Position numbers and translations under genes: made by a program. From the NCBI GenBank assembly GCA_002746395.1, contig NVXA01000009.1, forward strand, positions 32,727 to 42,119: a stretch of 9,393 nucleotides of DNA, read 5' to 3'. Every line of letters starts with the position of its first letter. Positions within the stretch are counted from its first letter, which is position 1. A model generated the notes under the pieces. The model saw nothing but the letters and a program-made list of their open reading frames with translations, made no database searches and was not told the origin of the DNA. Positions 1 through 6,100 of this stretch are shown piece by piece. Origin of the DNA: Paracoccaceae bacterium. Its GTDB lineage: Bacteria > Pseudomonadota > Alphaproteobacteria > Rhodobacterales > Rhodobacteraceae.

Positions 1-782
1 GCATCCATCTTTTCCAAAGCAGCCAGAAGACGGCTCTGAACGGTTTCCGAAAGCGAATGCACATCTTCGAGGCACACCGTGCAGGCCGTACTAGAAGCCA
101 TAACGGGGCGGTTTTCAGCGTCAACCGCAGGGCCAAACAGCCGCGCCAACATTTCTTCTTCGCTTAAGGCGGTGCAATTAAGGGAATAAAACGGCTTTCC
201 CTGACGCGAACCACAGGCATGAATCCCGCGTGCAATAAGGCTTTTACCCGTTCCGGTTTCGCCTGTGATCAACACATTGGCATCCGCTTGGGCAAGGTCA
301 AGAATATCTTCGCGCAACTTTTCGATTTGCGGGCTATTACCCATGATTTTGCGAAGCAAAACAGTGCCGTCGGAAAGTTCACGGCGTAAGGCGCGATTAT
401 CCAGTGTAAGACGTCGCGCTTCGAGCGCATGACGCGTTAGGTCGGCCAAACGTTCGGGGTCAAAGGGTTTTTCTACGAAATCGTAAGCGCCAATTCGCAT
501 CGCATCAACGGCCATCTGCACATCACCGTGTCCAGTTATCAATATCACGGGCAGGGCTGAATCAACGGTATGGAGGCGTCTTAACAGCTCCATTCCATCC
601 ATTCCGGGCATGCGGATGTCAGATAAAACGATACCTTGGAAATCCGAACCAAGTGAGGTGATAGCCTCGTTTGCGTTCTCAAAGCAGATGGTTTTGAAGC
701 CTGATAGCTCCAACCACTGGCTGATTGACGCCCGCATATCGGCCTCGTCATCAATAATCGCGACTTTTAATGTTTCAGGCAT
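1..782 (-). CDS. dctD: DctD-type response regulator, NtrC family, partial (C-terminus off window), without GAFTGA
   Basis: This is the response regulator of the C4-dicarboxylate DctB/DctD pair, translated from ATG at 782 behind a GGAG Shine-Dalgarno; 260 codons are visible before the window edge. Residues 1-120 form a receiver domain with acidic pocket D11/D12, phosphoacceptor D55 (in LSDIRMPG), T83 and K105. An AAA+ domain follows, with Walker A GETGTGKS at 174-181 and the conserved LNCTAL at 201-206. After LFG (215-217), where sigma-54 activators carry GAFTGA, the sequence reads PAVDAENRPVMASS. This stretch is about five residues shorter than usual and has no GAFTGA. The Walker B equivalent reads TVCLEDV (235-241), with the usual Asp-Glu order reversed. 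Rhodobacter NtrC also lacks GAFTGA and works without sigma-54, so the same may hold here (inference). The C-terminal DNA-binding helix-turn-helix is outside the window. The dctB stop lies 15 bp upstream, so the two are co-transcribed. The family is clear; the target genes are not visible. Confidence 0.85.
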   Translation of the reverse strand, partial: MPETLKVAIIDDEADMRASISQWLELSGFKTICFENANEAITSLGSDFQGIVLSDIRMPGMDGMELLRRLHTVDSALPVILITGHGDVQMAVDAMRIGAYDFVEKPFDPERLADLTRHALEARRLTLDNRALRRELSDGTVLLRKIMGNSPQIEKLREDILDLAQADANVLITGETGTGKSLIARGIHACGSRQGKPFYSLNCTALSEEEMLARLFGPAVDAENRPVMASSTACTVCLEDVHSLSETVQSRLLAALEKMD

Positions 783-797
783 GTTGACTCCGAAAGG

Positions 798-2528
798 TTA
801 CTGGGCAGCTGCCCGAGGTAGTTGTAATTCAAATATTGCCCCAACGGGCGTTGCATTACGGCCGGTTAACTTGCCGTTCATATCACTTGCAAACCCGGCT
901 GAGATAGCAAGGCCAAGCCCGACACCCTCACCGGGCTTTTTGGTGGTTGCGAAGGGTTCAAACAAGGCGCTGGCATCTTCAATTCCGGTCCCGTTGTCCT
1001 GCACAGTTAAGGTAACGGCATCATCGACCTTCAATGTAATCTCGATCCGCTTATCTTCAACAGGTTTCACAGCATCAAGGGCATTTCGCAAAAGGTTAAC
1101 AATGATTTGTTCGATGCGGACCGGATCTCCGACAACTAGCGCGGGTTGGTCGGCAAAATTACGAACGATATTAACTTGTGTTTGACCAAGTTGCGGGGCC
1201 ATCATTGACATGGCCGACGCAACAGAATCGCGCAAATCAACTTTGATCGCAACGCCGGAAGCCTTCGTTGCATGGGATTTTAACTGTTTGGTAATTGCAC
1301 CCATGCGTTCAATAAGGTCGTCGATACGCTGGAAACTAATCAAGGCTTCCTCGGCTCGGTTGCGCTGTAATAACAGGCGCGCCCCTGCGAGGTAGGTCCG
1401 CATCGCGGCCAATGGCTGGTTTAACTCGTGGCTAACAGAGGCGGACATCTGCCCCAAAGCGGCGAGTTTTGAGGCTTGCTCCAAGCTTTGCTCGGCGGTT
1501 TCCAGCATTTGCTCCGCCCGTTGGCGTTGCTCGATTTCGCTGGATAGACGCTTGTTTAGGCGGCGGAGTTCTGCTGATTCCGCCTGAATTTCAGTGGATT
1601 GGCGCGTCGTTTTTCGGGAAATAAGATAAAAGATAAGGGCTGCCAGCATCGCCAAAATCATTAATTCCAGCGCGATAAACGCATTTACCCGCGCTTGGGC
1701 ATCCTCAAGGGAGGCAAAATAGCTTAGATCCCAACCAAGGAAGCCCACGCTCGCGGCGCTCACCAACAGGCGCTCGCCGTTGATATAGACGAAGGATTGC
1801 GGAGCTTCCGATTCATTACCGAACAAGCGCTCTGAAGTTGTGGGGCGATAAGTTGATTTCAACAAATCCTGAAGGGAAGTATCACGCCAAGCGGAGTGCG
1901 AGGCGAGCAGGATATTTCCGGACGAATCCGAAAGCACAACGTTTGCACCGCTACGGCGCCAAAAATTTTCCTGTCGTTGAAGGTCCACCTCAACGACAAT
2001 TACGCCGATGCTTTCATCTTCGAACTCTATTTTACGGGCGTAGTAAAACCCGTTAACTTTTCCATCAATCCGTAAGGCTTGAAAAACTGTCGCATCTTCG
2101 CGAAGGGCACGAATGAAAAAACCGGGTAATTCCTCTTTAACAAAAATGTCGCGGGGGTCGGTTGCTGCAACGACCAGCCCGTTAATATCCATCAAGATGA
2201 TGGAGGCCGCCGAGAGGTCTTCCTTAAACGATACCAATCGAGCCGACGTTGCCGTATAATCGCCCGTAATCAATGAATATGTCAGCGTTTGGTCTCGTGA
2301 TAAAAGCAAGGGGACGTAAGCGTTCCGCTGTAATGTTGCGGAAATTGTGCTGGCGAAAAGGTCAGCTCGTTGTCGCGACTTTTCGCGTTGCTCTGTTGTG
2401 AATCTGTCTGTTAAAAATATGGTGGATGCCCAGATAAGCAGCACGGTCAGCAGTAAACCCACCCAGACGAGTATCTGGGCTAGCCGTATGTCCGGCAATC
2501 GTAGCGCTGGTAACTTCGTGGGTTTCAT
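798..2528 (-). CDS. dctB: C4-dicarboxylate sensor histidine kinase DctB
   Basis: This is a membrane sensor kinase expected to detect external C4-dicarboxylates and phosphorylate the DctD encoded 15 bp downstream. From ATG at 2528 (576 residues) the order is: a short cytoplasmic tail, TM1 at about 17-39, a periplasmic sensor of about 240 residues (the PAS-like/Cache region of DctB proteins), TM2 at about 283-304, a coiled coil rich in Glu, Gln and Arg, and a HisKA domain with SVSHELNQPLAAMRTY. H367 in that motif is the phosphorylated histidine. The HATPase domain has N-box NLLRNALDAV (N482), G1 DNGTGIED (near 511-518), the F-box FEPFATTK and G2 GEGVGLGL. The start is uncertain. The frame stays open to a TTG at 2588, which would add 20 residues, but neither start has a convincing Shine-Dalgarno. 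ATG 2528 gives the more usual short tail before TM1. The kinase assignment is secure; the ligand is inferred from family and pairing. Confidence 0.88.
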   Translation of the reverse strand: MKPTKLPALRLPDIRLAQILVWVGLLLTVLLIWASTIFLTDRFTTEQREKSRQRADLFASTISATLQRNAYVPLLLSRDQTLTYSLITGDYTATSARLVSFKEDLSAASIILMDINGLVVAATDPRDIFVKEELPGFFIRALREDATVFQALRIDGKVNGFYYARKIEFEDESIGVIVVEVDLQRQENFWRRSGANVVLSDSSGNILLASHSAWRDTSLQDLLKSTYRPTTSERLFGNESEAPQSFVYINGERLLVSAASVGFLGWDLSYFASLEDAQARVNAFIALELMILAMLAALIFYLISRKTTRQSTEIQAESAELRRLNKRLSSEIEQRQRAEQMLETAEQSLEQASKLAALGQMSASVSHELNQPLAAMRTYLAGARLLLQRNRAEEALISFQRIDDLIERMGAITKQLKSHATKASGVAIKVDLRDSVASAMSMMAPQLGQTQVNIVRNFADQPALVVGDPVRIEQIIVNLLRNALDAVKPVEDKRIEITLKVDDAVTLTVQDNGTGIEDASALFEPFATTKKPGEGVGLGLAISAGFASDMNGKLTGRNATPVGAIFELQLPRAAAQ

Positions 2529-2574
2529 AAATCTAGAAGTAAGGGGTTGGTAACATTCCCTCAAGCTTCTTTGA

Positions 2575-2604
2575 TTGGATATAAGCAAATAACCGCCCTA
2601 TAGT
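2575..2604 (+). promoter_or_regulatory. Candidate promoter for msrP
   Basis: A -10-like TATAGT (2599-2604, five of six consensus positions) sits 18 bp after a weak -35-like TTGGAT (2575-2580). This would start transcription near 2611, about 18 bases before the msrP ATG. It lies in the divergent region shared with dctB. If dctB used its TTG start at 2588, the promoter would overlap the dctB coding sequence. No operator was recognised. This is a pattern match only. Confidence 0.35.
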
Positions 2605-2628
2605 TCTTGGGAAACAAAGGGGAAACAC

Positions 2629-3591
2629 ATGATTTATCACAGAAAGCCTGATTGGCTAATTCGAGAAAACTTGGTCACGGACGAAACATTGTTCCTAAAT
2701 CGGCGTAATTTGATGGCCGGATTCGGGGCTGGCACAGGGCTGGCAATGTTGGGACAAGCGGTCGATGCGGCTGTTCCCGAGGCGCCGTTTACGCCGGTTC
2801 CGAGTTTGAATGCAGGTTTTGCAGATGCCGGTCGACGTGTGACTGTCGAGTCAATCACCAGTAAATATAACAATTTCTACGAATTTGGGTCCAGTAAACG
2901 AATTTCAGCAGAGGCGCAGAAACTGTCAACCGACGATTGGGTAATACAGATCGATGGAATGGTAGATAAGCCGTTTCAGATAGGGATTGAGGATTTGATA
3001 AAACGCACCGGCATCGAGGAACGAATTGTCCGTCACCGCTGCGTGGAAGCGTGGTCTATGGTTGTACCGTGGATCGGATTCCCGATGGCTAAGCTAGTTG
3101 CCCTTGCTAAACCGCAATCAGGTGCCAAATACATTCGTTTCGAGACGTTTATGGACACGAAAGTCGCTAAAGAACAGAAGGCTGCATGGTATCCTTGGCC
3201 TTATGTCGAAGGATTTACTATGGCCGAGGCCACGAACGAATTGGCTTTCATGGTTGTCGGAGCTTACGGTAAGGTTCTTCACAAGCAATTTGGCGCACCT
3301 TTACGCGTGCATATGCCTTGGAAGTTTGGGTTCAAGTCGATCAAGTCGATTGTTAAGGTTACATTTACCGATAAACGCCCCGTCGGATTTTGGGAAAGCC
3401 TACAGAAGAAAGAATATGGTTTCTGGGCAAACGTTAATCCGGCAGTCGATCACCGACGTTGGACGCAGGCCACTGAAAAACCGCTGGATAGCGATGACCG
3501 CATTCCTACGCAGATTTTCAATGGGTACGGGGCGCAAGTGGCGCATTTGTACGATGGGATGGATGACCTTGGTGATCGGCTCTGGCGTTAA
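2629..3591 (+). CDS. msrP: Protein-methionine-sulfoxide reductase, molybdopterin catalytic subunit MsrP (YedY)
   Basis: MsrP reduces methionine sulfoxide in periplasmic proteins using a molybdenum-molybdopterin cofactor, normally with electrons from the heme membrane protein MsrQ (YedZ). The 320-residue product starts at ATG 2629 after an AGGGG Shine-Dalgarno (2618-2622). It carries a twin-arginine signal: NRRNLMAG with R25/R26, a Gly/Ala-rich hydrophobic stretch at about 29-42, and likely cleavage after AVDAA near residue 48. The sulfite-oxidase-type fold shows the molybdenum-ligand cysteine C138 in IVRHRCVEAWSMVVPWIGFP. The cofactor-binding stretch GAPLRVHMPWKFGFKSIKSI (about 222-241) and the C-terminal NVNPAVDHRRWTQA are also family hallmarks. 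Length matches the family. No msrQ follows, although the two are commonly an operon; the next gene is convergent purQ, whose stop codon touches this one. The identification is firm; the electron donor is not visible here. Confidence 0.95.
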   Translation: MIYHRKPDWLIRENLVTDETLFLNRRNLMAGFGAGTGLAMLGQAVDAAVPEAPFTPVPSLNAGFADAGRRVTVESITSKYNNFYEFGSSKRISAEAQKLSTDDWVIQIDGMVDKPFQIGIEDLIKRTGIEERIVRHRCVEAWSMVVPWIGFPMAKLVALAKPQSGAKYIRFETFMDTKVAKEQKAAWYPWPYVEGFTMAEATNELAFMVVGAYGKVLHKQFGAPLRVHMPWKFGFKSIKSIVKVTFTDKRPVGFWESLQKKEYGFWANVNPAVDHRRWTQATEKPLDSDDRIPTQIFNGYGAQVAHLYDGMDDLGDRLWR

Positions 3592-3610
3592 CTAAGCGTT
3601 AACCAACGCC
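3584..3610. terminator. Possible weak bidirectional hairpin over the msrP/purQ stop codons
   Basis: GGCGTT (3584-3589) and AACGCC (3605-3610) can pair as a 6-bp stem around a 15-base loop. Within this stretch GCGTTAAC occurs twice (3585-3592 and 3596-3603). Both stop codons, TAA at 3589-3591 and TAG of purQ at 3594-3592, lie inside. There is no T tract on either side, so termination by this element is doubtful. It is listed because both convergent genes end here with no other candidate visible. Confidence 0.25.
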
Positions 3611-4263
3611 TCGACCAAGGATGTGAACATTTTGTTACCGTCCGTGCCGCCAAGCTCTGGATCATTTAGACGCTCAGGGTGTGGCATCATTCCGAGTACG
3701 CGGCGATTTTCCGATAAAATCCCGGCAATATCCGCGCTGGAACCGTTCGGATTATCCCGATAGCTGAACGCAACACGATCATCACCACGAAGGCGCTCCA
3801 CAAGAGCCGCGTCAGCCACGTAATTCCCATCGTGATGAGCAATAGGGTAGGTAACGCTTTCGCCTTTGGTGTAGGCGTTAGTGAACGGGCTGTCAGCTGT
3901 TTCCACTTTTATTTCAGTGTCTTTGCAAACGAATTTCAAGCCAGAGTTGCGCATTAATGCACCCGGTAGAAGTCCGGCCTCGATCAATACTTGAAAGCCG
4001 TTGCAAACACCTAAAACATGGCCGCCTTTGTTGGCGAAATCTATGACCGAGCGCATGATTGGCGAGCGGGCCGCGATCGCACCGCACCGCAGGTAATCCC
4101 CAAAGGAAAACCCACCGGGTATGGTTACAACGTCAAGCCCGTCGGGCAGGGATGCGTCTTTGTGCCAAACCATTTGTGCTTCAACGCCGCTGGCACGTTC
4201 CAGTGCGACGGCCATGTCGCGGTCGCAGTTGGAACCAGGGAAAACGATGACAGCGGAGCGCAT
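3592..4263 (-). CDS. purQ: Phosphoribosylformylglycinamidine synthase subunit PurQ (glutaminase)
   Basis: PurQ is the class I glutamine amidotransferase subunit of the three-part FGAM synthase (PurL, PurQ, PurS). It releases ammonia from glutamine for the fourth step of de novo purine synthesis in the cytoplasm. The 223-residue product begins [16 protein letters not shown], typical of small PurQ. It has the oxyanion region [17 protein letters not shown] (49-65), the nucleophile C87 in GVCNGFQ, and the catalytic His-Glu pair in PHPE (H195, E197). Length fits the stand-alone subunit rather than the long fused enzyme. Its ATG shares one base with the TGA of purS (TGATG), so translation is probably coupled. 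The purL subunit is not in this window. The stop codon abuts that of msrP on the opposite strand. Confidence 0.97.
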   Translation of the reverse strand: MRSAVIVFPGSNCDRDMAVALERASGVEAQMVWHKDASLPDGLDVVTIPGGFSFGDYLRCGAIAARSPIMRSVIDFANKGGHVLGVCNGFQVLIEAGLLPGALMRNSGLKFVCKDTEIKVETADSPFTNAYTKGESVTYPIAHHDGNYVADAALVERLRGDDRVAFSYRDNPNGSSADIAGILSENRRVLGMMPHPERLNDPELGGTDGNKMFTSLVEALVNA

Positions 4264-4502
4264 CAGAGAATCTCCACCATGAAATCTTCGATGACGGTAT
4301 TCGCCAGCAGTTTTTCACACATTTGCGTAACCGATGCCTTTGCTTTGACCGCGTCGGTTTCAGTCAAATCCAGCTCGATCACTTTTCCTTGGCGTACGGC
4401 GTCAACACCGTCGAACCCAAGCGAGCCAAGTGCATGTTGCACGGCCGCACCTTGGGGGTCCAAGACGCCATTTTTAAGGGTAACGTAAACACGCGCTTTC
4501 AT
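4263..4502 (-). CDS. purS: Phosphoribosylformylglycinamidine synthase subunit PurS
   Basis: PurS is the small structural subunit that joins PurQ to PurL in FGAM synthase and helps channel ammonia. The product has 79 residues, normal for the family. It opens with [18 protein letters not shown], followed by the conserved [18 protein letters not shown] (about 23-40) and an acidic C-terminus. The frame remains open further upstream, but ATG 4502 is clearly the start. An AAGGAG Shine-Dalgarno lies just ahead, and the conserved family N-terminus begins there. That Shine-Dalgarno overlaps the TAA stop of purC (TAAGGAG), leaving only 10 bp between the genes. The 3' end overlaps purQ by one base. It belongs to the purC-purS-purQ operon. 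Confidence 0.96.
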   Translation of the reverse strand: MKARVYVTLKNGVLDPQGAAVQHALGSLGFDGVDAVRQGKVIELDLTETDAVKAKASVTQMCEKLLANTVIEDFMVEIL

Positions 4503-4512
4503 GGGGTGCTCC

Positions 4513-5274
4513 TTATTTAACCAATGTGGGGCCAGTTGAGCCGCCGGATTTCTTGGGCATAACGCCCAGACGGGTCGCAACTTCGGTGTAGGCGTCAGCC
4601 AGATCACCGAGATCGTGGCGGAAGATGTCTTTGTCGAGCTTGCGTCCGGTTTCTATATCCCACAGACGGCAGCTGTCAGGGCTGATTTCATCAGCGAGGA
4701 TTAGGCGCTGGTAATCGCCATCAAACAGGCGGCCAATTTCGATCTTGAAATCGACTAGCTTGATACCGACGCCGAACATAAGGCCGGACATAAAATCATT
4801 AACACGCAACGCCATCGTGACCATTTCATCAAGATCCTGCGGGCTGGCCCACTGGAATGCAACAATCTGGTCTTCGGTCACCAACGGGTCATTCAGCGAA
4901 TCGTCTTTATAATAAAATTCAACGATTGGACGGGAGAGGGGGGTGCCTTCTTCAATCCCTAAGCGCTTGGACATAGAGCCGGCCGCGACATTACGCACAA
5001 CCACTTCGAGCGGGATAACCTCCACCGCTTTGATAAGTTGTTCACGCATATTTAGGCGCTTGATGAAATGGGTTGGTATACCAATGCCACCCAGCCCGAT
5101 CATAAAGTGTTCGGATAACATGTTGTTAAGAACACCTTTTCCTTCAATAACGGCCTTCTTTTCAGCGTTAAATGCTGTCGCATCATCCTTGAAGTACTGG
5201 ACAATTGTGCCTGCTTCCGGCCCCTCGTAAAGGATCTTGGCCTTACCTTCATAAATCATTCTGCGACGGGCCAT
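4513..5274 (-). CDS. purC: Phosphoribosylaminoimidazole-succinocarboxamide synthase (SAICAR synthetase) PurC
   Basis: PurC joins aspartate to CAIR using ATP to give SAICAR, a cytoplasmic step of purine synthesis. PurB, encoded at 6101-7405, later cleaves this product. The 253-residue protein begins [18 protein letters not shown], containing the glycine-rich nucleotide-binding start. It also shows [15 protein letters not shown] (86-100, SAICAR signature 1), LVDFKIEIG (173-181, signature 2) and [14 protein letters not shown] (193-206), with the acidic residues that hold magnesium and substrate. Start ATG 5274 has a strong GGAGG Shine-Dalgarno six bases upstream. An internal ATG six codons in would cut the conserved N-terminus. 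It is the first gene of the purC-purS-purQ operon. A promoter and a strong leader hairpin precede it. Confidence 0.97.
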   Translation of the reverse strand: MARRRMIYEGKAKILYEGPEAGTIVQYFKDDATAFNAEKKAVIEGKGVLNNMLSEHFMIGLGGIGIPTHFIKRLNMREQLIKAVEVIPLEVVVRNVAAGSMSKRLGIEEGTPLSRPIVEFYYKDDSLNDPLVTEDQIVAFQWASPQDLDEMVTMALRVNDFMSGLMFGVGIKLVDFKIEIGRLFDGDYQRLILADEISPDSCRLWDIETGRKLDKDIFRHDLGDLADAYTEVATRLGVMPKKSGGSTGPTLVK

Positions 5275-5302
5275 GGGTGCCTCCGTTTAGCGCATCAGGG
5301 CA

Positions 5303-5320
5303 GGGGGTGTGCGCACCCCC
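5303..5320 (-). promoter_or_regulatory. GC-rich hairpin in the purC leader
   Basis: GGGGGTG (5303-5309) pairs perfectly with CACCCCC (5314-5320) around the tetraloop TGCG, and a wobble pair may extend it inward. It lies between the predicted purC promoter and the purC Shine-Dalgarno, so it would form near the 5' end of the mRNA, about 28 bases before the ATG. No T tract follows in either direction, which argues against an intrinsic terminator. It could stabilise the mRNA, act as a protein-bound palindrome (the core GTGCGCAC is itself palindromic), or attenuate expression. The role is unknown. Confidence 0.5.
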
Positions 5321-5335
5321 GCGGGATTTACCTGC

Positions 5336-5364
5336 TCTATAGGCTGTAGTGTCACAAGGAGCAA
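5336..5364 (-). promoter_or_regulatory. Candidate sigma-70-type promoter for purCSQ
   Basis: On the minus strand TTGCTC (5364-5359) and TATAGA (5341-5336) are spaced by exactly 17 bp. They match four and five of the consensus positions. Transcription would begin near 5329, giving a leader of about 55 bases that includes the GC-rich hairpin. The gene order and the lack of any upstream minus-strand gene within the gap support a promoter here. Confidence 0.45.
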
Positions 5365-5445
5365 GGATTCGCACCTGCGGCCTTGTATACCCCCCCTCCC
5401 AATGCTTATTTAAGGGGAAGGACAAACTTCCAACGGAGCAAAAAG

Positions 5446-5760
5446 ATGACCACTTTTAATGATCGCGAAAACGCATTCGAAAATAAATATGCGCACGACG
5501 AAGAAACCAAATTCAAAATTGCAGCGCGGGCCAACAAACTGTTGGGCCTTTGGGCGGCTGAATTGCTTGGGAAATCCGGCGATGACGCGTCGGCCTATGC
5601 GCTGGAAGTTATCAAAGCTGATTTCGAGGAAGCCGGCCACGAAGATGTGGTTCGCAAAGTGGTTGCAGATTTCAACGGCGAAATGAATGACGACGAAATT
5701 CGCACCAAACTGGTGGAGCTTACGCGAACAGCGGTCGAGCAAATCGAAGCCGGCACTTAA
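5446..5760 (+). CDS. F1Fo-ATP synthase inhibitor, zeta subunit type (DUF1476, alphaproteobacterial ATPase inhibitor)
   Basis: This 104-residue soluble protein matches the alphaproteobacterial zeta inhibitor first described in Paracoccus denitrificans. That protein binds the F1 part of the ATP synthase and blocks ATP hydrolysis while allowing synthesis. Its N-terminus MTTFNDRENAFENKYAHDEE is the mobile inhibitory helix region. The following stretch, KLLGLWAAELLGKSGDDASAYALEVI (about 31-56) and ADFEEAGHEDVVRKV (58-72), is the family core. The rest is helical and acidic. The reading frame opens at 5383, but ATG 5446 has the Shine-Dalgarno GGAG (5435-5438) and matches the family start. The gene is divergent from purC across a 171-bp region and ends in its own terminator, so it is a single-gene unit. 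A weak promoter, TTGTAT-18-TATTTA, lies near 5384-5413. The family is certain by recall of the Paracoccus sequence; the inhibitory function is inferred. Confidence 0.9.
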   Translation: MTTFNDRENAFENKYAHDEETKFKIAARANKLLGLWAAELLGKSGDDASAYALEVIKADFEEAGHEDVVRKVVADFNGEMNDDEIRTKLVELTRTAVEQIEAGT

Positions 5761-5779
5761 TAACGGCATTAGTAAATCT

Positions 5780-5805
5780 TCGGCACTGTAGTGGTGCCGA
5801 TTTTT
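5780..5805 (+). terminator. Intrinsic terminator after the zeta inhibitor gene
   Basis: TCGGCAC (5780-5786) pairs with GTGCCGA (5794-5800) around a seven-base loop and is followed directly by five T residues (5801-5805). It lies 20 bases after the stop codon. It separates the inhibitor gene from the next plus-strand gene, which therefore needs its own promoter. Confidence 0.85.
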
Positions 5806-5814
5806 CATCGCTAC

Positions 5815-5828
5815 TTGAGGTAGGTCAA
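5815..5828 (+). promoter_or_regulatory. FNR/FnrL-type operator
   Basis: The sequence TTGAGGTAGGTCAA contains TTGA, six bases, then TCAA. This is the FNR-family consensus used by FnrL in Rhodobacter. The centre (between 5821 and 5822) lies 41.5 bp upstream of the start inferred from the TATACA -10 box, the class II activation position. The half-sites read TTGAG and, on the other strand, TTGAC. A relative such as a Dnr- or NnrR-like nitric-oxide sensor could therefore bind instead of, or as well as, FnrL. Confidence 0.7.
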
Positions 5829-5850
5829 GGCCTTCGAAGTTCTTCGCCGC

Positions 5851-5856
5851 TATACA
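5851..5856 (+). promoter_or_regulatory. -10 element of the FNR-type promoter for the small membrane protein
   Basis: TATACA matches five of six positions of the -10 consensus and would place transcription start near 5863, about 21 bases before the ATG at 5884. No good -35 hexamer is seen at the expected spacing; the FNR-type box occupies that place, as in activator-dependent promoters. Confidence 0.6.
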
Positions 5857-5883
5857 GTTAAAAACTGTAATAAGGATAATATC

Positions 5884-6069
5884 ATGCTTAGCTTAGCAAC
5901 TCTTTTATATGCCATCGTTGGGGCAACGATGGCCGGGATATTGGTGGTTGTCGCCCTCGTATCCGGCTACGACACCTTGAGTTACATTTTAATGGCGGCA
6001 GGTCTCGGCGCTATTTTGGCTCTGCCCACATCATTTTTTATTGCCAAGGCAATCAAAGCTGCGGAATAG
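5884..6069 (+). CDS. Small two-helix membrane protein of unknown function, probably low-oxygen induced
   Basis: The product has 61 residues and is almost entirely membrane. Helix 1 spans about 5-27 (LATLLYA to VVALVSG), followed by a short GYDT turn (28-31). Helix 2 spans about 33-55 (SYILMAAG to PTSFFIAK), and the tail KAIKAAE carries positive charge. That charge suggests a cytoplasmic C-terminus, and an even helix number would place both ends inside. ATG 5884 has the Shine-Dalgarno AAGGA (5872-5876). Its single-gene unit lies between a terminator and a hairpin, and its promoter carries an FNR-type box. I recall similar short proteins in Rhodobacterales being labelled CTP synthetase; nothing here supports that name, as there is no nucleotide or glutaminase motif. 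The regulation suggests a role in microaerobic respiration, for example an accessory to an oxidase or transporter, but this is inference. Confidence 0.8.
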   Translation: MLSLATLLYAIVGATMAGILVVVALVSGYDTLSYILMAAGLGAILALPTSFFIAKAIKAAE

Positions 6070-6093
6070 AAGCCGCTATTACGCGGCTTCTAT
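6066..6093. terminator. Bidirectional hairpin between the small membrane protein gene and purB
   Basis: An 11-bp perfect inverted repeat, ATAGAAGCCGC (6066-6076) and GCGGCTTCTAT (6083-6093), surrounds a six-base loop. It sits between two convergent genes and includes the TAG stop (6067-6069) of the plus-strand gene. Position and stem strength suit a shared terminator. The flanks lack a run of T on either strand, so it is not a canonical intrinsic terminator. Confidence 0.6.
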
Positions 6094-6100
6094 AGGTTGC

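Noticed and set aside
610..1185. Plus-strand open frame of 191 codons opposite dctB/dctD
   Set aside because: It runs antisense to the receiver and kinase domains, which have clear motifs; composition is low complexity with no domain.
4263..4607. Longer PurS reading from 4607
   Set aside because: The extra 35 residues overlap purC and are not family-like. The AAGGAG site and conserved N-terminus place the start at 4502.
5333..5363. TGCTC and GAGCA inverted pentamers flanking the purC promoter
   Set aside because: Five-base repeats 21 bp apart are expected by chance.
5827..5846. Short palindromes AAGGCCTT (5827-5834) and CGAAG-TT-CTTCG (5835-5846) between the FNR-type box and the -10
   Set aside because: They fall inside the expected polymerase footprint and have no match to an operator I know; likely chance.
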